Assembly: GCF_003205205.1 (NCBI RefSeq)
Contig: NZ_QJRL01000032.1
Coordinates: 1-48,198 of the forward strand
Length of the DNA: 48,198 nt
Source: Pseudomonas sp. LB-090624
GTDB taxonomy: Bacteria; Pseudomonadota; Gammaproteobacteria; Pseudomonadales; Pseudomonadaceae
Reading direction: 5' to 3'
Below, one piece after another: positions 40,098 through 48,198 of the stretch; position 1 is the stretch's first letter, and the number at the start of each line of letters is the position of its first letter. A model generated the notes under the pieces. The model was not told where the DNA came from and searched no databases. It saw only the letters and a list, made by a program, of their open reading frames with translations. Position numbers and translations under genes: made by a program.

Positions 40098-41324
40098 ATG
40101 AAGTTTGTTGACGAAGTTTCGATTCGGGTCAAAGCCGGTGACGGCGGCAACGGTTGCATGAGCTTCCGTCGCGAGAAGTTCATCGAGAACGGTGGCCCTA
40201 ACGGTGGTGACGGCGGTGACGGCGGCTCGGTGTACATGGTTGCTGACGAGAACCTGAACACCCTGGTCGACTACCGCTACACCCGTCACCACGAAGCCCA
40301 GCGCGGCTCCAACGGCGGTAGCACCGACTGCACCGGCAAGAAGGGTGAAGACCTGTTCCTGCGCGTGCCGGTCGGCACCACCGTGATCGATGCTTCCACA
40401 CAGGAAGTGATCGGTGACCTGGTTACCCCCGGCCAGAAGCTGATGGTCGCGCAAGGTGGCTGGCACGGGCTGGGCAACACCCGTTTCAAGTCGAGCACCA
40501 ACCGTGCACCGCGCCAGACCACCCCAGGCAAACCGGGTGAGCAGCGTGACCTGAAGATGGAAATGAAGGTGTTGGCCGACGTCGGCCTGCTGGGCTTGCC
40601 GAACGCTGGCAAGAGTACCTTCATCCGTTCGGTCTCGGCCGCCAAGCCGAAAGTCGCCGACTACCCGTTCACTACCCTGGTGCCAAACCTGGGCGTGGTC
40701 AGCGTCGACCGCTGGAAGAGCTTCGTCATCGCCGACATCCCCGGCCTGATCGAAGGCGCCTCTGAAGGTGCCGGTCTGGGTATTCGCTTCCTCAAGCACC
40801 TGGCGCGTACGCGCGTGCTGCTGCACCTGGTGGACATCGCGCCGCTGGACGAAAGCAGCCCGGCCGATGCCGCCGAAGTCATCGTCAACGAGCTGACCCG
40901 CTTCAGCCCGTCGCTGGCCGAGCGTGAGCGCTGGCTGGTGCTGAACAAGGCCGATATGGTCATGGACGACGAGCGTGACGAGCGTGTGCAGGAAGTGATC
41001 GATCGTCTGGAGTGGGAAGGCCCGGTCTACGTGATCTCGGCTATTTCCAAGCAGGGCACCGACAAGCTCAGCCACGACCTGATGCGCTACCTTGAAGACC
41101 GCGCCGACCGCCTGGCCAACGACCCGGCCTACGCCGAAGAGCTGGCCGACCTCGACCAGCGTATCGAAGACGAAGCCCGTGCCCAGCTGCAGGCCCTGGA
41201 CGACGCCCGTACCCTGCGCCGTACCGGCGTCAAGAGCGTGCACGACATTGGCGACGATGACGGTTGGGACGATGATTTCGAGGACGACGAAGACGGCCCG
41301 GAAATCATTTACGTGCGCGACTGA
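40098..41324 (+). CDS. obgE: GTPase Obg/CgtA
   Basis: A 408-residue protein. The Obg fold comes first (M-K-F-V-D-E-V, G-D-G-G-N-G, G-G-P-N-G-G-D-G-G), then the G domain: P-loop G-L-P-N-A-G-K-S-T, F-T-T-L switch I, D-I-P-G-L-I-E-G-A G3 and N-K-A-D G4. The C-terminus is strongly acidic (D-D-D-G-W-D-D-D-F-E-D-D-E-D). It takes part in 50S maturation and stress control. The usual order behind rplU-rpmA. GAGAGGCGG precedes the start. Confidence 0.97.
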   Translation: MKFVDEVSIRVKAGDGGNGCMSFRREKFIENGGPNGGDGGDGGSVYMVADENLNTLVDYRYTRHHEAQRGSNGGSTDCTGKKGEDLFLRVPVGTTVIDASTQEVIGDLVTPGQKLMVAQGGWHGLGNTRFKSSTNRAPRQTTPGKPGEQRDLKMEMKVLADVGLLGLPNAGKSTFIRSVSAAKPKVADYPFTTLVPNLGVVSVDRWKSFVIADIPGLIEGASEGAGLGIRFLKHLARTRVLLHLVDIAPLDESSPADAAEVIVNELTRFSPSLAERERWLVLNKADMVMDDERDERVQEVIDRLEWEGPVYVISAISKQGTDKLSHDLMRYLEDRADRLANDPAYAEELADLDQRIEDEARAQLQALDDARTLRRTGVKSVHDIGDDDGWDDDFEDDEDGPEIIYVRD

Positions 41325-41341
41325 CCGGTTGCAGTACACTA

Positions 41342-41368
41342 AACGCCGCTCTCTGGAGCGGCGTTTTT
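41342..41368 (+). terminator. Rho-independent terminator of obgE
   Basis: AACGCCGCTC-tctg-GAGCGGCGTT followed by further T residues, 17 bases behind the obgE stop. Confidence 0.9.
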
Positions 41369-41409
41369 GTGTCCACGGTATCTACAGATTCGACATAGGT
41401 TGGAAGAAG

Positions 41410-42528
41410 ATGCGAAGCAAGGTGACGGGCGCCAAGCGCTGGGTCGTGAAGATTGGCAGTGCTCTGCTGACCGCCGATGGCAAGGGCCTCGACCGCGGTG
41501 CCATGGCCGTTTGGGTCGAGCAGATGGTCGCGCTGCGTGAGGCAGGCGTGGAGTTGGTACTGGTCTCCTCCGGGGCCGTGGCTGCCGGCATGAGCCAGCT
41601 GGGCTGGACCTCGCGACCGAGCGCGATGAACGAGCTGCAGGCGGCTGCCTCGATCGGCCAGATGCGTCTGGTACAGGCCTGGGAATCGAGCTTCGGCGAA
41701 CACGGCAAGCACACCGCGCAGATCCTGCTGACCCATGACGACTTGTCCGACCGCAAGCGTTACCTGAACGCCCGCAGCACGCTGCGGACCCTGGTCGACC
41801 TGGGTGTGGTGCCGGTGATCAACGAAAACGACACCGTGGTCACCGACGAGATCCGCTTCGGCGACAACGACACCCTCGCGGCGCTGGTGGCCAACCTGGT
41901 CGAGGCTGACTTGCTGGTGATCCTTACCGACCGTGACGGCATGTTCGACGCCGACCCGCGCAACAACCCCGAAGCCCAGCTGATCTACGAAGCCCGTGCC
42001 GACGACCCGACGCTGGATGCCGTGGCCGGTGGTACCGGTGGTGCCCTGGGCCGTGGCGGCATGCAGACCAAGCTGCGAGCCGCCCGCCTGGCCGCCCGTT
42101 CCGGTGCCCATACCATCATCATTGGTGGCCGCATCGAGCGCGTGCTCGACCGCCTCAAGGCTGGCGAGCGGCTGGGTACCTTGCTATCGCCCGAGCGCGG
42201 CATGCTCGCTGCACGCAAACAGTGGCTGGCCGGCCACCTGCAAACCCGTGGCACCCTGGTGCTGGATGCTGGTGCCGTGCAGGCGCTGCGCCAGGCCAAC
42301 AAGAGCCTGTTGCCGGTTGGCGTCAAGACCGTGCAAGGCAGCTTCCGCCGTGGCGAGATGGTGGTGTGCGTCGGCCCGGACGGTGTCGAGGTGGCTCGTG
42401 GGCTGGCTAACTACAGCGCCCTGGAGGCGCAGAAGATCATTGGCCAGCCGTCGGATGCTATCGAAGCTGCCCTGGGCTATATCGCCGAGCCTGAACTGGT
42501 CCACCGCGACAACCTGGTGCTGGTATGA
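41410..42528 (+). CDS. proB: Glutamate 5-kinase
   Basis: A 372-residue protein, full length with the C-terminal PUA domain. It phosphorylates glutamate in the first step of proline synthesis. W-V-V-K-I-G-S-A-L-L-T opens the amino acid kinase fold; V-S-S-G-A-V-A-A-G-M, I-N-E-N-D-T-V-V and L-T-D-R-D-G-M-F follow; the PUA domain begins near 280. ATG 41410 has GGAAGA next to it. The longer open frame upstream only crosses obgE. Its last bases overlap the creA start as ATGA. Confidence 0.96.
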   Translation: MRSKVTGAKRWVVKIGSALLTADGKGLDRGAMAVWVEQMVALREAGVELVLVSSGAVAAGMSQLGWTSRPSAMNELQAAASIGQMRLVQAWESSFGEHGKHTAQILLTHDDLSDRKRYLNARSTLRTLVDLGVVPVINENDTVVTDEIRFGDNDTLAALVANLVEADLLVILTDRDGMFDADPRNNPEAQLIYEARADDPTLDAVAGGTGGALGRGGMQTKLRAARLAARSGAHTIIIGGRIERVLDRLKAGERLGTLLSPERGMLAARKQWLAGHLQTRGTLVLDAGAVQALRQANKSLLPVGVKTVQGSFRRGEMVVCVGPDGVEVARGLANYSALEAQKIIGQPSDAIEAALGYIAEPELVHRDNLVLV

Positions 42529-42986
42529 GCCTCTTCACGCGCGCGATCGCCGTGGTGGCGTTGGCGCTGCCTATGCTGGCCGGGGCTGAGGAGATCGGCC
42601 AGGTGTCCACCGTGTTCAAGTTTCTTGGGCCGAACGACCGGATTGTGGTCGAGGCCTTTGACGACCCCAAGGTCGAGGGCGTGACCTGCTACCTGTCGCG
42701 TGCCAAGACCGGCGGCGTGAAGGGGGGCTTGGGCTTGGCGGAAGACCGCGCGGAGGCTTCGATCGCCTGCCGTCAGGTCGGGCCGATCAATTTCAAGGGT
42801 GAGTTGAAAGATGGCGAGGAGGTGTTCAAGGAGCGCACCTCGCTGGTGTTCAAGACCATGCAGGTGGTGCGCTTTCTGGACAAGAAACGCAATACGCTGG
42901 TGTACCTGGTGTACAGCGACCGCATGATCGAGGGCAGCCCGCAGAACGCGGTAACCGCAATTCCGATACTGCCTTGGGCTCATTGA
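42525..42986 (+). CDS. creA: CreA family periplasmic protein
   Basis: A 153-residue protein. Signal peptide M-S-L-F-T-R-A-I-A-V-V-A-L-A-L-P-M-L-A-G-A, then E-E-I-G-Q-V-S-T-V-F-K. Family features are D-D-P-K-V-E-G-V-T-C-Y and C-R-Q-V-G-P-I with the two conserved Cys, and F-K-T-M-Q-V-V-R-F. Its ATG overlaps the proB stop, so the two are co-translated. Function of CreA is unknown. Confidence 0.92.
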   Translation: MSLFTRAIAVVALALPMLAGAEEIGQVSTVFKFLGPNDRIVVEAFDDPKVEGVTCYLSRAKTGGVKGGLGLAEDRAEASIACRQVGPINFKGELKDGEEVFKERTSLVFKTMQVVRFLDKKRNTLVYLVYSDRMIEGSPQNAVTAIPILPWAH

Positions 42987-43022
42987 TAGCCTGGTAGGTT
43001 GCCGGGAGGCCTGCGGCTTCCA

Positions 43023-43110
43023 TTCGCGGGGCAAGCCCGCGCCCACAAGTACCATGCAGGCTTCAAGGTCTGCGAGGAGCCTGTGGGAGCGGGCTTGTCC
43101 CGCGAATGGG
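43023..43110. repeat. Inverted pair of REP elements
   Basis: TTCGCGGGGCAAGCCCGCGC and GAGCGGGCTTGTCCCGCGAA face each other about 40 bases apart, between the convergent creA and mksB genes. Confidence 0.75.
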
Positions 43111-43124
43111 CCGCCAAGCGGCCC
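43108..43124 (-). terminator. Short hairpin behind mksB
   Basis: GGGCCGC-caa-GCGGCCC lies 13 bases behind the mksB stop. There is no T-tract; together with the REP pair it probably ends the operon. Confidence 0.45.
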
Positions 43125-43136
43125 CAATACCCAATA

Positions 43137-45968
43137 TTAGGCCAGTTCCTCGGCCTGGTCCTCGCGTACAACCGCCTTGACCTCATCCAGACGGCTGATG
43201 AACTTCCAGTCCGCCTCGTCGATGTAGATGCCATTCGGCCCGCTGCCACCTTCCAGGTCGATCGCAACGCGCGCCGATACCTGCGGCTTCACACTCGCCA
43301 GAATCGGCACGAAGCCCAGTTGCAGGCTGGTTTCCAGCAGTGCCGCCTGGTTGCGTTCGTCAATGTCTGCCGCTTCGTCCAGGTAGTACGGCAGGCGGAT
43401 GCGCCCAGCCAGATCGCGGTCCATCAGGTGCAGCAACAAGTACATGTTGGTCAGCGCCTTGATGGTCATGGTGGTGCCGTTGGAGGCTGCACCGTCGATG
43501 TCGGCGTGGATGATCGGCTGGCCGTTGACCTTGGTGATCTCGAACGCCAACTCGAACAGATCCTTCAAGCCCAGCTGGTTGTGGTTGGCCGCCACCAGCC
43601 GCGCCAGGTACTCCTTGGCCTCTTCGTTCTTGTTGTCCTGCTCGGCGCTTTGGGTCAGGTCGAACACCGACAGGGTTTCGCCTTCTTCGTACTGGCCCGC
43701 ACTGTGGATGATCTGGTCGATGTGCTTGAGCGCTTCCTTGTTCGGCGCCAGCACCACGCGGAAGCTTTCCAGGTTGGACACTTGGCGCTTGTTGATCTCG
43801 CGGTTGAACAGGGCCAACTGGTGCTCGAGGCTGTCGTAGTCGCTGCGGATGTTGCGCAGGGTCCGGGCAATGTCGGTAACCGCCGCGCGGCGGGCCTTGG
43901 CCAGGGTCAGGGCTTCGTCGGTACGGTGGGCATAGGCGTTCACCAGCAGTTGCAGGCGGCGCTCCATGTCGTCTTCGCTGTCGAACTTGGCAACGCCTTT
44001 CAGGCGCACCTGCGCGTAGAGCGCTTCGATCTGGTTGTCGACGCGTTGCAGGCCCTGCCAGCTGTCCTGATAGTCGTTGAGCAGCGGCAGCAGGTTGTCC
44101 ATCGAGTCGTCGATGGCTTCCATGAACGGCGTACCGTAGGGCAGGTCGGCCGGCAGCAGCTGGCGACGGCGCAGGGCGTCTTCCAGGGTGCGCTGCTTGG
44201 ATTCGAGATCGCCGATCTGGCGGCCGACCAGCTGCAGCTTGGCCGACAGTTGCTGGACGCGCTCGGTGAAGGCATCGCTGGAGCGCTTGAGTTCGTCCTG
44301 GGCGGCCTCCAGCTGCGACAGCTGTTCCAGCTTCTCTGGTTCTTCGGCAGCGAGGGTTTCGCTGCGGCGGAAGTCTTCCAGCGCCTTCTGCGCGTCCAGC
44401 ACTTCTTGGTACAGGGTTTCGGTTTGCGCCTTGGAGGCGGAGCGGTCAGCGGCTACGGCCTGCTGGGTCTTGAGCTGTTTCAGCTCTTTTTCCAGGCGCT
44501 CTTTCTGGTCGCGCAGGGCCGCGCGGTCGGCCAGCGCCTGCAGTGCCGGCGGGTCGATGTTGGTCAGGTCGATGGCCAGGCCCGGGGCTTCGAAGCGCTC
44601 GCCCTTGAAACCGTCCAGTACCGCTTCCAACGACTTGACCCACAGGTCGCTATCGTCCAGTTCTATGCCACGATCGCCCAGCGGCAGGCTGAACAGCGCG
44701 CCGTTGAACAGGCGCATCAGGCGGTCGACGTCCTGTTGGGAGAACTCTTCGCGCAGACGGGCGTAGCTGTTGTTGTCGGCGTGGTCGAGTTGTTGCCTGA
44801 CCTGCTTCAGGCGCTTTTCCAGGTCGCGCACGCGCTCGTCGAGGTCTTCGGCGCTGAACTGCCGCGACTGGGCCAGGGCGCCGGCCAGTTCGTCGTGGGC
44901 GTCCTTGGCGGCCAGCAGTTGCTGCTCCAGGACCTTGACGTCATCGACCAGGGCAAAGCGGTGCTTGAGCACCGACAGCTCCCCCAGCCAGCGCTGGATA
45001 CCGGTGATTTCGCGTTCCAGGCGCATCAGCTCCTGAGTGCCACCGCGCTGATCGTTCTGCAGCCGGTCCTGCTCGCCACGGTAGTGCTCGGACTGGATTA
45101 CCAGCTCCTCCTTGCGCGCCATGGCGTATTCCTGCCAGGTGCCCAGCAGGGTGTCGAGCACCGGAGAAATGCGGTGCAGCTTGCCGCGCAGGATATCGCG
45201 CTGGGCCACACCGCCCGCCAGGGCCTCGACCAGCGGGCCGGCAGCAACCAGGGCGTTGTAGTCCTGCTCCATGCGGCGCACGTCGCGGAAGGCCTCTTCG
45301 CAGGCAGCGATGTAGTCGACGCTGCCAGAGCGCAGGCTGTGCTCGAAGGCGTCGAGGAACAGCTGCTTCAGCTTGGCCGCGGTGATTTCGCGCATGTGCA
45401 GCAGGTTGATGAACAGCGCGCGGAAGGTTTTCAGGCTTTGCTCGCTGGTGGAGCGCAGCGGAATCATGGTCAGGTCCAGCGGCACCGAAGTGTGGCCGCC
45501 CACCAGCAACCGGCGCAGCTCGTCCGGCTTCAGCTCATAGGCCTTGATACCGAGGCGCTCGAGGTTGGTGAACAGCTCTTTCTGGCGCAGGCAGGTGTCG
45601 TTCTTCTGGTAATGGGCCAGGTCCAGCTCGCCCTTGTAGGCGAAGAACTGGTGGCCGAAACCACCGCCCGGCCCGCGGCCGACCACGCCGATTACGTGCG
45701 GGCCGTGGGGTAGGCTCAGCTCGCAGAGAATGTAAGAGGTGTCGCTGGCGAAGTAGAAGCGGCGCGACTGCTCGAGGCTGTACTTGCCGAAGCTCATGTC
45801 CGACATGCGCGCCAGGATCGGGAACTGTAGCGCGTTGATCGACGCAGATTTACCCAGGTTGTTGGCGCCGTACACTGACAACGGGTGCTCCAGCGGGAAC
45901 AGGCCAAGGCTGTAGCCGGCGGTGTTGAGCAATGCAAAGCGGCGGATGCCGTAGCGTTCCTGGCTCAT
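43137..45968 (-). CDS. mksB: Condensin-like SMC subunit MksB
   Basis: A 943-residue protein. Walker A V-Y-G-A-N-N-L-G-K-S (K40) near the N-terminus and Walker B Y-Y-L-D-E-A-A-D-I near the C-terminus, with long coiled-coil segments between (about 280-400 and 500-760), the MukB-like layout shortened. It is the ATPase of the MksBEF bacterial condensin, which helps fold and segregate the chromosome. The start overlaps the mksE stop by four bases. No mksG topoprim-nuclease gene follows, so this is the chromosome-organising type rather than the plasmid-defence MksBEFG type. Confidence 0.93.
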   Translation of the reverse strand: MSQERYGIRRFALLNTAGYSLGLFPLEHPLSVYGANNLGKSASINALQFPILARMSDMSFGKYSLEQSRRFYFASDTSYILCELSLPHGPHVIGVVGRGPGGGFGHQFFAYKGELDLAHYQKNDTCLRQKELFTNLERLGIKAYELKPDELRRLLVGGHTSVPLDLTMIPLRSTSEQSLKTFRALFINLLHMREITAAKLKQLFLDAFEHSLRSGSVDYIAACEEAFRDVRRMEQDYNALVAAGPLVEALAGGVAQRDILRGKLHRISPVLDTLLGTWQEYAMARKEELVIQSEHYRGEQDRLQNDQRGGTQELMRLEREITGIQRWLGELSVLKHRFALVDDVKVLEQQLLAAKDAHDELAGALAQSRQFSAEDLDERVRDLEKRLKQVRQQLDHADNNSYARLREEFSQQDVDRLMRLFNGALFSLPLGDRGIELDDSDLWVKSLEAVLDGFKGERFEAPGLAIDLTNIDPPALQALADRAALRDQKERLEKELKQLKTQQAVAADRSASKAQTETLYQEVLDAQKALEDFRRSETLAAEEPEKLEQLSQLEAAQDELKRSSDAFTERVQQLSAKLQLVGRQIGDLESKQRTLEDALRRRQLLPADLPYGTPFMEAIDDSMDNLLPLLNDYQDSWQGLQRVDNQIEALYAQVRLKGVAKFDSEDDMERRLQLLVNAYAHRTDEALTLAKARRAAVTDIARTLRNIRSDYDSLEHQLALFNREINKRQVSNLESFRVVLAPNKEALKHIDQIIHSAGQYEEGETLSVFDLTQSAEQDNKNEEAKEYLARLVAANHNQLGLKDLFELAFEITKVNGQPIIHADIDGAASNGTTMTIKALTNMYLLLHLMDRDLAGRIRLPYYLDEAADIDERNQAALLETSLQLGFVPILASVKPQVSARVAIDLEGGSGPNGIYIDEADWKFISRLDEVKAVVREDQAEELA

Positions 45969-46672
45969 GCGTCAATCTCCTGTTGCTCTTCGCGGATGGC
46001 CCGGGCCAGGGCGTCCTCTTCGCTTTCCTCGCCCTCGAAAGGCGTGAGGTCGAGCGGGTCTTCGGTGCGGTTGAGTTCTTCGGGGCTTTCTTCCTCGACC
46101 AGTACCGGCGTCGGCAGCGGCAAGGCGCTGTGCAGGGTGGCGGCCAGGTCGCGGTCCTGCTGTACCGACAGGCACACATCCAGGAAGCGGTGCATCGGCG
46201 GCAGGAACCGGTAGATGCCGCCTTCTTCATGGGCGAAGCCAAGTTGAGTCATGCGGCGCAGGATTTTCTCTTCCAGCTCGTCCACGGTCTGCACTTCAGC
46301 CTGCAGGAACAGGTCGCGGTACTTGTCCAGCAGCGAGGGCAGTTCGTCGCGGCCGATGCTGCCGCCGTCGAGCACGGCCATCGGGTCGCGGCCCTGGTCA
46401 GCCAGGTGCTCGACCAGGATGAAGGTGAACAGCGACAGGCGCTGCGCGGTCTTGTTGACCTGCGCGGCGGTCATGTCCGGGACGAAGTAGTAGAAGCCAC
46501 GGGTATCGCACACCAGTTCGAAGCCCAGGGCCTTGAACAGGGTGCGGTACTGGTCCTGGAAGTTCGACAGCTGGGCGTACAGCTCGGGGTCGCGGCGGCT
46601 GACGTGGAAGCCTTTGAACAGCTCGCGGAAGATCGGCGCGAGCTGGGACAGTTCGGAAAGATCAAGATGCAT
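45965..46672 (-). CDS. mksE: Condensin subunit MksE
   Basis: A 235-residue protein, starts M-H-L-D-L-S-E-L-S-Q-L-A-P-I-F-R-E-L. It has the winged-helix character of MukE-like proteins (F-V-P-D-M-T-A-A-Q-V-N-K-T-A-Q-R-L-S) and a strongly acidic C-terminal tail (E-E-E-S-P-E-E, E-G-E-E-S-E-E-D-A). It binds MksF and the MksB head. It overlaps mksF by 11 bases and mksB by 4 bases, so the three are made together. Confidence 0.92.
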   Translation of the reverse strand: MHLDLSELSQLAPIFRELFKGFHVSRRDPELYAQLSNFQDQYRTLFKALGFELVCDTRGFYYFVPDMTAAQVNKTAQRLSLFTFILVEHLADQGRDPMAVLDGGSIGRDELPSLLDKYRDLFLQAEVQTVDELEEKILRRMTQLGFAHEEGGIYRFLPPMHRFLDVCLSVQQDRDLAATLHSALPLPTPVLVEEESPEELNRTEDPLDLTPFEGEESEEDALARAIREEQQEIDA

Positions 46673-47951
46673 GGGCTGGGCTCGCGTTGGGTTCGGTAGG
46701 CGCGCTGGCGGCGTCTTCGCGGCTGGAGGTCAGGGCGAACGAACGCAGGCTGACCAGGTGTTCCTGGGTGGTGTATTCGCGACGGTCGAGGCGTTCGCGC
46801 TTGAAGCGCTTTTCTCGCGACAGGCGCGAGAACCAGTACAGCAGTTCGTCGGTGGCACCGTCGGGCTCCTGCTCCAGCAGCCAGACCATCAGGTCGGGCA
46901 GCGGCAAGGCCTGCTCGCAGCGTTCGGCCATTTCCTTGACGGTGCGTGGGGCGCGGGGCAGGGCGCCGGACTGGGTCTTGTGGGCCTTGGGGAAGCGCGC
47001 CGGCTTGGGCTCGAAACGGGCCAGGGCGTACACATAGGCTTCGACCTGGCTGGCGCTGCCGAGGAAAGTGCTTTGCGGGCGGGTAAACATCGGCATGGCC
47101 GCTTGAGGCACGGCATCGATGCCCTTGCGCCGGATCACCGACAGGGCCAAGGCGGCGCCACGGGTGACGGCGTTGTGCCGGCGCGCTTCTTCGCGTAGCG
47201 GCAGCAGCAGTTCGCGGGCGTGGCGCAAGGTCAGCTGGGCGCTGGTCTGCATTTCCAGGATGCGCGCATGGGTGCGGAGCAGCATGTCGTCGTCGACCAG
47301 GTGGCCCAGGCGCGCCTGTTCACCCAGCAGTTTCAGCAGCACGGTCTCGACCTTGCGCACGCCTTGCTCGAAGGCCCCGTCGGCGTTGACCAGCTGGATC
47401 ATCGGCTCGACATATTCGTCCCAGGTCGCCAGTACTTCGGCATAACGCTGGCGCAGGGGAATCTGCCGGTTGCTGGTCTTGGCCCGTTCGGCTACGGCCA
47501 CCAGCGCCTGTTCGTCATTGTCGAGCTTTTTCAGCACATCGCGCACGCGCATGTCGAGCAGGCGCAGCTGGCGTGCCAGGTCGTCACTGTCACGGTTGTC
47601 GAAGGCATCCTGGATGTGCCCGGCAAGGCGCTCCAGGTGGCGCAGGTAGGCCTCGATCTCCAGGCACAGGCCCAGGCGGTGTTCGCGGCGCAGGTAGGCG
47701 AGGAAGTCGTGGATCTGCGCGTTGAGCTCGAAACGGTTCGGGCTCTTTGCCACCGGGACCAGGATATCCAGGCGGATCCACACGTCGAGCAGCTGGGTGA
47801 TGTCCTGCGGGGTACTCTCGACCTGCTGACGGGCCACATGCTGGCGCAGTTCGACCAGGCTCAGGGTGCCCTGGTCGAAACGCTCGCACAGCGGCTCGAT
47901 CAGGGCCCAGTGTTCGGCTAGGGCGCGCAGGACGCGCTTGGGTTCGATCAT
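46662..47951 (-). CDS. mksF: Condensin kleisin subunit MksF
   Basis: A 429-residue protein from ATG 47951 (M-I-E-P-K-R-V-L-R-A-L-A-E-H-W). An in-frame ATG at 47996 would add 15 residues but has no ribosome binding site. The N-terminal part is helical with L-L-D-V-W-I-R-L-D-I-L-V-P-V as winged-helix piece; the centre has charged helices (K-K-L-D-N-D-E-Q-A-L-V-A-V-A-E-R-A). It links the MksB heads. First gene of the mksFEB operon; its promoter lies in 47952-48150. Confidence 0.92.
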   Translation of the reverse strand: MIEPKRVLRALAEHWALIEPLCERFDQGTLSLVELRQHVARQQVESTPQDITQLLDVWIRLDILVPVAKSPNRFELNAQIHDFLAYLRREHRLGLCLEIEAYLRHLERLAGHIQDAFDNRDSDDLARQLRLLDMRVRDVLKKLDNDEQALVAVAERAKTSNRQIPLRQRYAEVLATWDEYVEPMIQLVNADGAFEQGVRKVETVLLKLLGEQARLGHLVDDDMLLRTHARILEMQTSAQLTLRHARELLLPLREEARRHNAVTRGAALALSVIRRKGIDAVPQAAMPMFTRPQSTFLGSASQVEAYVYALARFEPKPARFPKAHKTQSGALPRAPRTVKEMAERCEQALPLPDLMVWLLEQEPDGATDELLYWFSRLSREKRFKRERLDRREYTTQEHLVSLRSFALTSSREDAASAPTEPNASPAHAS

Positions 47952-48198
47952 TGGCTTCGACTCGTTGCCAAGAAAAAGGGGGCGATTGTACTGCATCCGG
48001 GGGGGAGGTTTTCACCCCTTGGTCTGTAATGAGAAATAACCATGGGTTGTGCAGGTGCAGGGCGTTGTCCAGATGGTGGGTGTGAGACCGAACGGCGCCC
48101 GCGCGGCGCTCGGTCTGATCGGCGATGCAAAAACCAAGGCGTCCACGTTAGAATGCCCATTTGCCTCCACCCCCTCGGAACCCCGCCCCTTGCTGACC
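47952..48198. promoter_or_regulatory. Upstream region of mksFEB, possibly a divergent promoter region
   Basis: No complete gene is seen to the right edge. AACCATGGGTTGTG and GAGACCGAACGGCGCC...GCGGCGCTCGGTCTG (48086-48119) form inverted repeats; the latter could be a terminator or operator. CGTTAGAATGCCC near 48146 looks like a promoter-proximal site for a gene to the right. Confidence 0.4.

Noticed and set aside
38014..43110. CRISPR-like repeats
   Set aside because: The repeated palindromes at 38014 and 43023 are REP pairs with few copies and no regular spacers.
42999..45713. 904-codon plus-strand frame opposite mksB
   Set aside because: Shadow; mksB overlaps mksE as expected for the operon.

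Overview
The window is chromosomal DNA of a Pseudomonas, most likely of the P. putida group. The evidence is the high-GC core, P. putida-type REP sequences and a gene order that I recall from P. putida: glyA-morA, ettA, gdhA, fklB, ispB-rplU-rpmA-obgE-proB, then the mksFEB condensin operon. Species assignment rests on memory of that order, not on a search.

Two very different parts are joined. About 1-9500 is an accessory, partly AT-rich and decaying island. From left to right it holds: an IS3-family element that has split a TIR-domain gene; a KAP-type P-loop NTPase; a broken prophage lysis cassette (SleB-type endolysin remnant, Rz/Rz1 spanin remnant); a PIN-like protein; an orphan gene of unknown function; a MITE-like element inserted in a dispersed intergenic repeat; a tRNA-3'-end-like scar followed by a terminator; several short gene fragments; and a two-gene locus that looks like a colicin-V-type class II microcin precursor with a small membrane immunity protein. 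TIR, KAP and PIN-like proteins side by side with phage debris suggest a defence-type island; that is inference from context.

From about 9520 onward the window is ordinary core genome. 9523-12596: tautomerase and divergent LysR regulator, a C4-antisense-RNA-like element with a small ORF, and a membrane protein. 12693-19156: a metabolic block with a GntP-family permease, a malate/lactate-type dehydrogenase, a two-gene polar amino acid ABC uptake operon, a homocysteine S-methyltransferase family protein and an arsenite/bile-acid-type permease. 19278-24613: glyA and morA, a large PAS-GGDEF-EAL c-di-GMP protein. 24835-29274: small protein, ettA, gdhA and a GreB-like factor.

29342-37926 carries envelope and stress genes: a lipoprotein, DUF4105 and DUF3015 proteins, a Lon-like protease with an atypical P-loop, UPF0114 and DUF6482 proteins, fklB, a Fur-box-controlled small gene and yjdM. 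38086-42986 holds ispB, divergent from rplU-rpmA-obgE and proB-creA. 43137-47951 is the overlapping mksF-mksE-mksB operon for chromosome organisation. REP elements and hairpin terminators fill most core intergenic spaces.
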